Shown one piece after another: positions 54,790 to 64,000 of a DNA stretch of 64,000 bases; positions within the stretch are counted from its first letter, which is position 1; every line of letters begins with the position of its first letter. The notes under the pieces were generated by a model. That model made no database searches, was not told the DNA's origin, and worked only from the letters and a program-made list of their open reading frames with translations. The stretch is taken from the NCBI RefSeq assembly GCF_020733705.1, contig NZ_JAJFZM010000001.1:1736001-1800000 (forward strand). The letters run 5' to 3'. The translations under genes and the position numbers were made by a program. This DNA is from Nocardia australiensis. Lineage in GTDB: Bacteria; Actinomycetota; Actinomycetes; Mycobacteriales; Mycobacteriaceae.

Positions 54790-57087
54790 TCAGCCGACGG
54801 TGACCGGCTCCTTGTCGAGATCGACAGCCTTCTGCTGCAACGCACGCAGCTTGGTGCCCTCGATATCGATATCCGGCAGGATCCGGTCCAGCCACTCCGG
54901 CATCCACCAGGACCACTTGCCCATCAGGACCAGCAGCGACGGAATCAGGATCATCCGGACGATGAACGCGTCAAGCAGCACACCCACTGCCAGTGCGAAG
55001 CCGAACGATTTCGCGGTGGGGTCGGATTCGAGCAGGAACGAACCGAATACCGAGATCATGATGATCGCCGCGGCGGTCACCACGCGGGCACCGTGGTGAT
55101 AGCCGCTTACCATCGCTTCGGTCGCCGATTTGCCGTGCACGAACTCCTCGCGCATGCGCGTCACCAGGAATACCTGGTAGTCCATGGCCAGACCGAAGAC
55201 CAGTCCGATCAGCATGATCGGCAGGAAGCTGATGATCGGGTGCGGATCGTCGATCAGCCCGAACTTGCCCTCCTGGAAGATCAGTACCGTGGCACCGAAG
55301 GTGGCCGCCATGGAAAGCAGGAATCCGACGGCCGCGGTCAGCGGCACCAGGATCGAGCGGAACACCAGGATCAGCAGCAGGAATGCGGCGCCGGCGACGA
55401 TCGCGAGGTAGGGCACGATCTTGCCGAGCAACACATGGTCGACATCCGCGTAAATGGCCGTGGTGCCAGTGATGCCGTATTCGATGCCGAATTCGGACTT
55501 CAGCTGCGCTTCGGCGTCGCGGGCGTCGATGACCAGGTCTTTTGTGTCCTGGTTGTTCGGGCCTGATTTCGGTACACCATCCAGCAGCGCGCCCGCCTTG
55601 TCGTCGCCGCTCCACTTCGGTGTCGTGACGTAATCCATGCCCGAATACGACTCGAGCTTGCTACGCAACGCCGCGACCGCGGGCTCGCGCTGATCGGCGG
55701 GCACATTGGTGAGATCCGCGGCGATGTTCAGCACGCCATTGCTGCCCTCGCCGAAGCCATCGGTCCGCAACTCGTACGCCTTGCGGATGGTGGAGGTCTT
55801 CGGCTGGCTGTCGTCACCGGGCAGGCCGAGGTTCAGGCCCGCGGCGGGCGCGGCGAGCGCACCGAGCACAACCACGCTGAGCAGTAGCGCCACCGCGGGT
55901 GCCTTGCCGATCAGCCGGCCGACACGCATGCCGACCGTGATCGAGTTGTCGTCCTCGGGGTCGTGCTTGGCGATGAGTGGCAGCTTCGGTTTGAACAGGA
56001 ATCGCCCGAATGCGCCGAGTATTGCGGGCATCAGCGTGATCGCGGTGAGTACCGCGAATGCCGCCGCGATCGCGCCACCCAGACCCATGAAGGTCAGGAA
56101 CTCGACACCGACGATGCTCAGTCCGGCCAGCGCGATGATCACGGTGAGACCCGCGAAGACCACCGCGGAGCCGGCGGTGCCGGTTGCGGTGCCGGCCGCT
56201 TCTTCCGGTGAATCCTGTACTGCCAGTTCGTGTTTGTAGCGGGAGACGATGAACAGCGCGTAGTCGATCGATAGCGCGATGCCGATCATCGAGGCGAGGA
56301 AGGTTGTGAAGCTGGGCACCTCGATCACCGAGGTGCCGAGGAAAATCAGCGAGGTGGCCGCACCGAGGCCGACGATCGCGGTGATGATCGGCACAAACGC
56401 GGCGACGATCGCACCGAACGCGACGATCATGACGACCAGTGCCACCGCCATGCCGATCATTTCTGATTTCCCGCTCGGGACCGCGCTCGTCATCGCGATC
56501 GAGCCGCTCATCTCGACGTCGAGCCCCGCATTGCGCGCGTCGCTGGCCACGTCATAGGCCGCTTTGCGCTGCTCATCGGTGACGTCGGTGAACTTCTTGA
56601 TGGTGAACGGCACGCTCATGAAGGCGACCGAATCGGGGTCGGTCTTCCCGAGTACGTTGAGCGGGGCGCCGCTGCACTGCGAGGGGTCGGGATTGGTCAG
56701 GCAGCCCATTTTGTCGGCGGCTTCGACCGGGTTCATGACCGGCTTGCTGTGGTCGACGATGTCGAGCTGGCCGAGTTTGGCAATGAACGCGTCCAGAGCG
56801 GCACGGTTCGCCGGGTCGGTCAGCTTCTGCCCGTCGGGGGCCGCGATGACATAGGTTCCGGTCACGGCGTCGAACTTGAAGGCGTCCGACGCGCCGGGGA
56901 AGTGTTTGTCGAGGATGTCGTTGGCGCGGGCCGACGGCAGCGCCGGCATGCTGAAGTCGTTGCTCATCGGCTCCTTGAGCTGCGCGCCGAGGCCGCCGAG
57001 GAGCAGGAAGAGGATGAGCCAGACCGGAAGCACTATCCATTTCCGGCGGAAAGCGAACTTTCCCCATCTATATAGATAAACGGACAC
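54790..57087 (-). CDS. MMPL/RND family transporter, copy 2
   Basis: This 765-residue exporter is collinear along its whole length with copy 1, with SIDYALFIVSRYKHEL and AMDYQVFLVTRMREEF. The extracytoplasmic loops and C-terminal tail (GTKLRALQQKAVDLDKEP) diverge most. The GTG start has GGAGA upstream. It faces a divergent TetR gene across a 203-base gap with palindromes, so it is the likely primary target of that repressor, with copy 1 possibly separate because a strong terminator lies between them. Confidence 0.92.
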   Translation of the reverse strand: MSVYLYRWGKFAFRRKWIVLPVWLILFLLLGGLGAQLKEPMSNDFSMPALPSARANDILDKHFPGASDAFKFDAVTGTYVIAAPDGQKLTDPANRAALDAFIAKLGQLDIVDHSKPVMNPVEAADKMGCLTNPDPSQCSGAPLNVLGKTDPDSVAFMSVPFTIKKFTDVTDEQRKAAYDVASDARNAGLDVEMSGSIAMTSAVPSGKSEMIGMAVALVVMIVAFGAIVAAFVPIITAIVGLGAATSLIFLGTSVIEVPSFTTFLASMIGIALSIDYALFIVSRYKHELAVQDSPEEAAGTATGTAGSAVVFAGLTVIIALAGLSIVGVEFLTFMGLGGAIAAAFAVLTAITLMPAILGAFGRFLFKPKLPLIAKHDPEDDNSITVGMRVGRLIGKAPAVALLLSVVVLGALAAPAAGLNLGLPGDDSQPKTSTIRKAYELRTDGFGEGSNGVLNIAADLTNVPADQREPAVAALRSKLESYSGMDYVTTPKWSGDDKAGALLDGVPKSGPNNQDTKDLVIDARDAEAQLKSEFGIEYGITGTTAIYADVDHVLLGKIVPYLAIVAGAAFLLLILVFRSILVPLTAAVGFLLSMAATFGATVLIFQEGKFGLIDDPHPIISFLPIMLIGLVFGLAMDYQVFLVTRMREEFVHGKSATEAMVSGYHHGARVVTAAAIIMISVFGSFLLESDPTAKSFGFALAVGVLLDAFIVRMILIPSLLVLMGKWSWWMPEWLDRILPDIDIEGTKLRALQQKAVDLDKEPVTVG

Positions 57088-57189
57088 GAGAGATTCTCCT
57101 AGCGATGACTGGGGGGACGTGCTGGTTCGCGGCCCGTAGACAGCACTCGCGGGGGTGCGCTGTGCCCCGCTTCCATTGACTCACTCTGC

Positions 57190-57213
57190 CTACCGTGCGG
57201 TAGGTAGACTACC
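57190..57213. promoter_or_regulatory. Probable TetR operator
   Basis: CTACCGTGCGGTAG (57190-57203) is a palindrome, overlapped by GGTAG-gtaga-CTACC (57199-57213). It lies between the divergent MMPL and tetR genes. The spacing of TACC/GGTA half-sites is typical of TetR dimers. Confidence 0.6.
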
Positions 57214-57290
57214 GAGAGTCTAAGCGGAGGTCCAACCTCAATTTGGATGGCAAAGTTAGCTGAGCGCAGCAGTGATGAGAGGATCATCCC

Positions 57291-57884
57291 ATGCATGTCC
57301 GTGACACACCTGGCACCGTCGTCGCAGGTGGGGGCACTAAGATCGCGATTCGAGATGCCGCGCTGAAGCTGTTCGCAGCCAAAGGATTCGAGCAAACGAG
57401 CCTGCGCGAGGTCGCAGATGCGGTAGGGATCACAAAGGCGTCGCTCTACTATCACTACGCCTCGAAGCTCGATCTGCTTGTCGCGATCATTGATCCGATC
57501 GTCGATCACATGCGTGCGGTGGTCGAGGACATCGTTGCGGTTCCGCATGATGCCGATGGCGTCCGCGCGGTGCTGCGCGATTATCTGCACGGCATGATCC
57601 GCCACCGCAGCGCCGGTGCTCTGTTGGTGCGCGACAGCGTGGCGATCATCAATGCGATGGCCGACAGATACCCCGATCTGATGGATTCGAACGACCGCTT
57701 GCGCAGTTGGCTGGCCGGCCCTGACCCGACCGACGAGAAGAGGCTGCGTGCGAGTGCGGCGCTGGAAGTGCTCGGGGTGGCGCTGCTTTCCCAAGAGTTC
57801 GTGCCAGGGGCCACCGACGCCGTTGTTGAAACGACCCTGCTCGACGCGGCGACATGTGTACTGACGGCCTGCGGAACCGCGTAG
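57291..57884 (+). CDS. TetR family repressor
   Basis: A 197-residue regulator with its HTH at about 15-60 (IRDAALKLFAAKGFEQTSLR, then ITKASLYYHYASKLDLLVAI). The C-terminal ligand domain is unassigned. ATG 57291 has GAGGA nine bases upstream. It is divergent from the MMPL pair, the arrangement of many efflux repressors, and likely controls it. It is followed by an Rrf2 gene, which seems separate. Confidence 0.93.
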   Translation: MHVRDTPGTVVAGGGTKIAIRDAALKLFAAKGFEQTSLREVADAVGITKASLYYHYASKLDLLVAIIDPIVDHMRAVVEDIVAVPHDADGVRAVLRDYLHGMIRHRSAGALLVRDSVAIINAMADRYPDLMDSNDRLRSWLAGPDPTDEKRLRASAALEVLGVALLSQEFVPGATDAVVETTLLDAATCVLTACGTA

Positions 57885-57923
57885 GTTCGAACTGGTCATC
57901 CGATAGCTCAGGGGGTCGCTGCT

Positions 57924-58457
57924 GTGCATATCACCGCGAGGGTCGATTACGCGGTGCGGACCCTGCTCGAGATCGCCCGTGCGCCGCGGGTGGGTCAGGC
58001 GGGGGTCACCGGCGTGCCGGTGATCACGGCCGCGGCCGTGGTGAAAGCGGATGCGATCGCCTCCGCCCAGGCCATCCCGCCCAAGGTGCTGGAAACCGTG
58101 CTCGCCGAGCTGCGCCGCGCCGATCTGGTCACCAGCAGGCGCGGGCCCGACGGCGGCTACTGGCTGGCCCGCCCGGCGGCCGAGATCTCCGTCGCTGATG
58201 TCATCAGGGCAATCGAGGGCCCGCTGGCTTCCGTACGTGGACAGCGGCCCGAGGACGTGAAGTATCCGGGTGCGGCGCAACCGCTACAGCGGGTGTGGAT
58301 CGCGCTGCGCGTGAATATCCGCGCGGTGCTGGAGAATGTATCCATCGAGGACGTCGCCCAGGATCGGCTTCCCGGTTTCGTCGAGGCGCTCACCGAGGAT
58401 CCCGGTGCATGGACCCGCAGAAACCCGCAGATCGGAGGCATCCGTGCCGGTCAATAA
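57924..58457 (+). CDS. Rrf2 family regulator without cluster cysteines
   Basis: This 177-residue winged-helix protein has MHITARVDYAVRTLLEIARA, then the recognition segment ELRRADLVTSRRGPDGGYWL (the Rrf2 signature), and the AEISVADVIRAIEGPL tail. It has no cysteine at all, so it cannot hold the Fe-S cluster of IscR or NsrR and must sense something else. The GTG start follows a purine-rich AGGGGG. It lies 45 bases before the ABC exporter pair and may regulate it. Confidence 0.9.
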   Translation: MHITARVDYAVRTLLEIARAPRVGQAGVTGVPVITAAAVVKADAIASAQAIPPKVLETVLAELRRADLVTSRRGPDGGYWLARPAAEISVADVIRAIEGPLASVRGQRPEDVKYPGAAQPLQRVWIALRVNIRAVLENVSIEDVAQDRLPGFVEALTEDPGAWTRRNPQIGGIRAGQ

Positions 58458-58502
58458 TCCGCACGACGGTTGTCACCGCTTGCCGGTAGCCTGCGGATCA
58501 CC

Positions 58503-60236
58503 ATGCTGATCAGACTGTTACGGACCTATCTGTACCCCTACCGGGCGCAACTGGCGGGGGTCGTTGTCTTGCAGCTGATTTCGGTCATCGCGATGTTGTA
58601 CCTGCCGAGCTTGAACGCCGATCTGATCGACGGCGGCGTCACCAAGGGCGATATCGGCTATATCTGGAGCACGGGTCTGCGGATGTTGGCGGTGACGGGT
58701 GTGCAGATCGTCGCGTCCGCGTCATCGGTCTACCTGGCCGCCCAGGCCGCCATGGGGGCCGGGCGTGATCTGCGCGGCGCGGTGCTGCACCGGGTGGGCA
58801 CCTTCTCCGCACGCGAGGTCGGCACGTTCGGCGCGCCGTCGCTGATCACCAGGAATACCAACGATGTTCAGCAGGTTCAGCTGCTCATCGTGATGTCGGC
58901 GACCATCCTGGTGATGGCGCCGATCATGTGTGTCGGTGGCATCTTCATGGCGCTGCGCGAAGACCTCGGTCTGTCGTGGCTATTGCTGATCGCGGTGCCC
59001 GCGCTGGCCATCTCGATGGGCTTCATCGTCGTCAAGATGGTGCCGGGTTTCCGCGCCATGCAGGCCAAGATCGACGCGGTCAACCGGGTGCTGCGCGAGC
59101 AGATCACCGGCATCAGGGTGGTGCGCGCATTCGTGCGGGAACGGCAGGAAACGTGGCGTTTCGGTGTCGCGAACACCGAACTCACCGACACCGCGCTGCG
59201 CGTGGGCAGGCTGGCGGCACTGATGTTCCCGCTGGTCATGCTGATCAGCAATGTCACCGCCGTAGCGGTGATCTGGTTCGGCGGGCACGCGATCGACCAG
59301 GGCAGCATGCAGATCGGTTCGCTCACCGCGATGCTGTCCTACATCATGCAGATTCTGATGGCTGTGATGATGGCATCGTTCCTGGCCATGATGGCGCCGC
59401 GCGCGGCGGTCTCCGCCGACCGGATCGGCGAGGTGCTCGAAACCGAGACATCGGTGGTCGCACCGAAGCTGCCGCAGTCGTTCAAGGGTGATCCGGGAAC
59501 GGTCGACATCGCCTTCGCCGAATTCGCGTTCCCCGGCGCGGAGAAACCCGTGTTGCGCGCCATCCGATTCCAAGTAGAACCGGGTACGACCACGGCGATC
59601 GTCGGATCCACCGGTGCCGGTAAGACCACGCTGCTGAATCTGATTCCCCGGCTCATCGATGTCACCGACGGCGCGGTTTACATCGGCGGAACCGATGTCC
59701 GCCACATCGACCTCGAACTGCTACGGGCGCAGATCGGTCTGATACCGCAGAAGGCGTACCTGTTCTCCGGGACGATCGCGAGCAATCTGCGCTACGGCAA
59801 CCCCGATGCCACCGACGAGGATATTTGGCGTGCCCTGGAAATCGCGCAGGCCGCGGACTTCGTGCGGGATATGCCAAAGGAACTCGATGCCCCGGTCGCC
59901 CAGGGCGGGACGACTGTGTCGGGTGGACAGCGTCAGCGCCTCGCCATCGCAAGGGCGCTGGTGAAACGCCCGCGCATCTACCTGTTCGACGATTCGTTCT
60001 CCGCCCTTGACGTCGCCACCGATGCCAGACTGCGCGCCGCGCTCCGGCCGGAAACCAGGGAATCGTCGGTAATCATTGTGGCACAACGGATTTCCACCAT
60101 CCGTGACGCGGATCAGATCGTAGTGCTCGAGGACGGCGCGATGGCCGGAGTCGGCACCCATGAACAGTTGATGCGTGACTGTCCCGAGTACCAGGAAATC
60201 GTCGCGTCGCAGCTCAGTGCGGAGGAGGTGCGATGA
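58503..60236 (+). CDS. ABC exporter half-transporter, degenerate (pair 2, subunit A)
   Basis: This 577-residue exporter subunit corresponds to mycobacterial Rv1273c. It has Walker A GSTGAGKTTLLN, signature VSGGQRQRLAIARAL, and Walker B IYLFDDSFSALD with no catalytic Glu. The switch position reads VIIVAQRIS, so the histidine is replaced by Gln. Its own ATP site is therefore degenerate. ATG 58503 is used; the frame upstream is unsupported. The stop overlaps the ATG of a small repeated ORF. Confidence 0.92.
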   Translation: MLIRLLRTYLYPYRAQLAGVVVLQLISVIAMLYLPSLNADLIDGGVTKGDIGYIWSTGLRMLAVTGVQIVASASSVYLAAQAAMGAGRDLRGAVLHRVGTFSAREVGTFGAPSLITRNTNDVQQVQLLIVMSATILVMAPIMCVGGIFMALREDLGLSWLLLIAVPALAISMGFIVVKMVPGFRAMQAKIDAVNRVLREQITGIRVVRAFVRERQETWRFGVANTELTDTALRVGRLAALMFPLVMLISNVTAVAVIWFGGHAIDQGSMQIGSLTAMLSYIMQILMAVMMASFLAMMAPRAAVSADRIGEVLETETSVVAPKLPQSFKGDPGTVDIAFAEFAFPGAEKPVLRAIRFQVEPGTTTAIVGSTGAGKTTLLNLIPRLIDVTDGAVYIGGTDVRHIDLELLRAQIGLIPQKAYLFSGTIASNLRYGNPDATDEDIWRALEIAQAADFVRDMPKELDAPVAQGGTTVSGGQRQRLAIARALVKRPRIYLFDDSFSALDVATDARLRAALRPETRESSVIIVAQRISTIRDADQIVVLEDGAMAGVGTHEQLMRDCPEYQEIVASQLSAEEVR

Positions 60237-60375
60237 GACATGATCGCGTAGCGCTCATCGTGGCCGACCGGGTGCGGGTGTCCCGCAAGGACGCTGGAGG
60301 TGCGATGAGACATGATCGCGTAGCGCTCATCGTGGCCGACCGGGTGCGGGTGTCCCGCAGAACGCAGGAGGTGCG
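60233..60375 (+). repeat. Tandem 72/71-base repeat at the ABC junction
   Basis: Unit 1 spans 60233-60304 and unit 2 spans 60305-60375. The first 55 bases are identical. The tails differ slightly, and each ends in GGAGGTGCG before the next ATGAGAC, which also starts subunit B at 60376. Each unit holds GATGAG...CTCATC and GCGGG-tgt-CCCGC inverted repeats. Confidence 0.95.
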
Positions 60376-60379
60376 ATGA
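60233..60379 (+). CDS. Putative 48-residue leader peptide made of two repeats
   Basis: The frame starts at ATG 60233, which overlaps the stop of subunit A (ATGA). It reads MRHDRVALIVADRVRVSRKD, four linking residues, then the same 18 residues again. It ends at TGA 60377, overlapping the ATG of subunit B (ATGA). Each repeat has GGAGG before its ATG, so ribosomes could start at either. The peptide is basic and hydrophobic-patterned and resembles no known family. It may be a coupling device rather than a protein with its own role. Confidence 0.5.
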   Translation: MRHDRVALIVADRVRVSRKDAGGAMRHDRVALIVADRVRVSRRTQEVR

Positions 60380-62289
60380 GACCCGGAGCAGCTACTCCTG
60401 GTGCGCCGGATGCGAAGGCGAAGTCGTTCGCGCCGTCGTTGAAGCGACTGTTGCGCAGGCTCGCGCCGGAGCGGGTGTCGGTCGTACTGATCCTCGTGCT
60501 GGTGATAACGGCCGTGGTGTTGAACACCCTTGGGCCCTACATCCTCGGCAAGGCGACCAATCTCGTTTTCGATGGCGTTGTCGGCAAACAACTGCCCGCG
60601 GAGTTCAGCAAGGATCAGGCGATCGAGGCGCTGCGGGCCGAGGGCGACAACACCTTGGCCGAGATGCTCGGTGCCATGGATGTCACACCGGGCGCCGGGG
60701 TCGATTTCGATGCCGTCGGCCGGGTGCTGATGCTGGTGCTGGTGCTGTATATAGGTGCGGCGGTGTTCGGCTGGTTACAGGGCATCCTGCTCAACCTCGT
60801 CATCAACCGCACGGTCAAGCGCCTGCGCAGCGATGTCGAGGACAAACTGCATCGGCTGCCGTTGAGCTACTTCGACGCCGCGCCGCGCGGTGATGTCCTC
60901 AGCCGGGTCACCAACGACGTCGACAATGTCTCCCAAAGCCTGCAGCAGACCATGAGCCAGCTGCTGACCTCGGTTTTCTCGGTGCTCGGCATCCTGATCA
61001 TGATGTTCTGGATCTCGCCGTTGCTCGCGGTGATCGCGCTGCTCACCGTCCCGGCCGCGGTCGTGGTCACCGCGCAGATCGCCAAACGCTCCAAGCCGCA
61101 CTTCGTGAACCAGTGGAAATACACGGGCCTGGTGAACGCCCAGGTCGAGGAGGCGTTCACCGGCCACGAGATCGTCACCGCGTTCGGCCGCAATCGCGAG
61201 GTCGGCAAGGAATTCGACAAGCGGAACAACGAGCTCTATGAGGCCAGCTTCAAGGCGCAGTTCATCTCCGGCCTGATCATGCCCGCCATCATGTTCCTGG
61301 GGAACGTGAACTTCGTGCTTGTCGCTTTGGTCGGTGGGCTGCGGGTCGCGACGGGGCATATCTCCCTCGGTGAGGTGCAGGCATTCATCCAGTACTCCCG
61401 GCAGTTCAGCCAGCCGTTGACCCAGATCGGCGCGATGGCCAACCTGCTGCAATCCGGTGTGGCTTCGGCCGAACGGATCTTCGAGATCCTCGATGCCGAG
61501 GAGCAGTCGCCGGATCCGGTCATGGAGAACGTGCGTCCGGTCGACCGTGGCCGAGTCGAATTCGAGGCGGTCTCGTTCCGCTATGAGCCCGAGACCCCGA
61601 TCATCGAGCGGTTGTCGCTGATAGCCGAGCCGGGGCACGTGGTGGCAATCGTCGGCCCGACCGGCGCGGGCAAGACCACGCTGGTGAACCTGCTAATGCG
61701 GTTCTACGAGCTGGACGCGGGCACTATCACCATCGACGATGTCGACATCACCGAGATCACCCGCGATCATCTTCGCTCGCGGATCGGCATGGTCCTACAG
61801 GACACCTGGCTGTTCAAGGGCACCATCCGGGAGAACATCGCCTACGGGAATCCGAACGCGAGCGAACAGGACATCATCGCCGCCGCCCGAGCCGCCTACG
61901 TGGACCGCTTCGTGCACGCGCTACCCGCAGGTTACGACACCATCATCGATGACGAGGGTTCCGGAGTGAGCGCGGGGGAGAAGCAGCTCATCACCATTGC
62001 CCGCGCGTTTCTGGCGAAGCCGTCGATCCTGGTGCTCGACGAGGCGACCAGTTCGGTCGACACCCGCACCGAGCTGCTGGTTCAACACGCGACGGCCGCG
62101 TTGCGCCGCGATCGCACCAGCTTCGTCATCGCGCATCGCTTGTCCACCATTCGCGACGCCGATCTGATTGTCGTCATGGAGGCGGGCCGGATCGTCGAAC
62201 ACGGCACCCATGAACGACTACTGCAGGAGCGCGGCGACTACTACCGCTTGTACAACGCGCAGTTCGCCGCAGCGGCCGCTGACGCTTAG
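60376..62289 (+). CDS. ABC exporter half-transporter, canonical (pair 2, subunit B)
   Basis: This 637-residue partner corresponds to mycobacterial Rv1272c. It has Walker A GPTGAGKTTLVN, signature VSAGEKQLITIARAF (degenerate), Walker B ILVLDEATSSVD with the catalytic Glu, and VIAHRLSTI with the switch histidine. An extra loop of about 60 residues (AEFSKDQAIEALRAEGDN and on) sits after the first helix, as in its family. GGAGG precedes ATG 60376. With subunit A it should form one working ATP site. Substrates of the family include lipids. Confidence 0.93.
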   Translation: MRPGAATPGAPDAKAKSFAPSLKRLLRRLAPERVSVVLILVLVITAVVLNTLGPYILGKATNLVFDGVVGKQLPAEFSKDQAIEALRAEGDNTLAEMLGAMDVTPGAGVDFDAVGRVLMLVLVLYIGAAVFGWLQGILLNLVINRTVKRLRSDVEDKLHRLPLSYFDAAPRGDVLSRVTNDVDNVSQSLQQTMSQLLTSVFSVLGILIMMFWISPLLAVIALLTVPAAVVVTAQIAKRSKPHFVNQWKYTGLVNAQVEEAFTGHEIVTAFGRNREVGKEFDKRNNELYEASFKAQFISGLIMPAIMFLGNVNFVLVALVGGLRVATGHISLGEVQAFIQYSRQFSQPLTQIGAMANLLQSGVASAERIFEILDAEEQSPDPVMENVRPVDRGRVEFEAVSFRYEPETPIIERLSLIAEPGHVVAIVGPTGAGKTTLVNLLMRFYELDAGTITIDDVDITEITRDHLRSRIGMVLQDTWLFKGTIRENIAYGNPNASEQDIIAAARAAYVDRFVHALPAGYDTIIDDEGSGVSAGEKQLITIARAFLAKPSILVLDEATSSVDTRTELLVQHATAALRRDRTSFVIAHRLSTIRDADLIVVMEAGRIVEHGTHERLLQERGDYYRLYNAQFAAAAADA

Positions 62290-62480
62290 GACCCGGCCTC
62301 TCCGCGCCTCGATGCCGGACTCGGGTATCGCGGACAGAGGTGTCGGGCCCGGTGCCGTGTCGGTGGTTGGGAGAGGTGTCGCACTGCCCGGATCACGGGT
62401 GCGATGGGATCAGCGCGAGCAGGATGGACGCGCAGGTCGGGCTGGGTGGTGGGCGGCGTCGATCACCCACGCTCGCCTGA

Positions 62481-64000
<1,520 letters not shown>

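Overview
The window is high-GC actinobacterial DNA, with GTG and TTG starts, many leaderless promoters and mycolic-acid and arabinogalactan genes. Gene content (AftA, DprE1/DprE2, GlfT1/GlfT2, Wzm/Wzt, FadD32-like and KasA-like enzymes, the Bpa proteasome activator, mycothiol-type enzymes) places it in the Mycobacteriales. A Nocardia-like genome fits best, but that is inference. Much of the gene order is, from family knowledge, collinear with the Mycobacterium tuberculosis Rv3751-Rv3792 interval read in the opposite direction (integrase relic at tRNA-Ser, tadA, tyrA, serine and arginine tRNAs, hisC, quinone oxidoreductase, desulfurase-like protein, bpa, wzt/glfT1/wzm, gtrA/dprE1/dprE2/aftA), with extra genes inserted between the blocks.

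Layout. 0-5 kb: aftA, dprE2, dprE1 and a divergent gtrA, which make and use the decaprenyl-phospho-arabinose donor. 5-8 kb: small unknown genes, an XRE/DUF5753 regulator and a MarR regulator. 8-14 kb: rmlC, rmlA and rmlB (dTDP-rhamnose), an HSL-family esterase, a frameshifted F420-type oxidoreductase relic and two tandem secreted glycine-zipper proteins. 14-20 kb: a DUF2142 membrane protein, a GT2 glycosyltransferase, a second gtrA and glfT2 (galactan polymerase). 20-24 kb: macro-domain protein, SDR, proline-rich membrane protein, DUF418 protein and a TetR. 24-30 kb: glfT1, wzt, wzm (galactan initiation and export), bpa, a desulfurase-like protein and a quinone oxidoreductase. 30-39 kb: MarR, four scattered tRNAs (the fourth at 51 kb), a nickel/cobalt permease, a mycolyltransferase-like esterase, hisC and several metabolic or hypothetical genes. 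39-41 kb: an orphan cytosine-5 methyltransferase with vsr. 41-49 kb: a KasA-like and FadD32-like pair and a heterodimeric ABC exporter. 49-51 kb: tyrA, a tadA-associated gene, tadA, tRNA-Ser(CGA) and an integrase relic. 52-58 kb: two tandem MMPL transporters with a divergent TetR, and an Rrf2 regulator. 58-64 kb: a second heterodimeric ABC exporter with a striking 72-bp tandem repeat at its junction, then tgt and a queuosine-precursor transporter running off the end.

Functionally, the rml genes supply dTDP-rhamnose for the linker, GlfT1 and GlfT2 build galactan, Wzm/Wzt flips it, DprE1/DprE2 make the arabinose donor and AftA primes the arabinan. rmlD, glf, embC and pks13 are not in this window. 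No CRISPR array, rRNA operon or intact prophage was seen. The least explained item is the duplicated, start-and-stop-coupled leader between the ABC exporter halves at about 60.2-60.4 kb.
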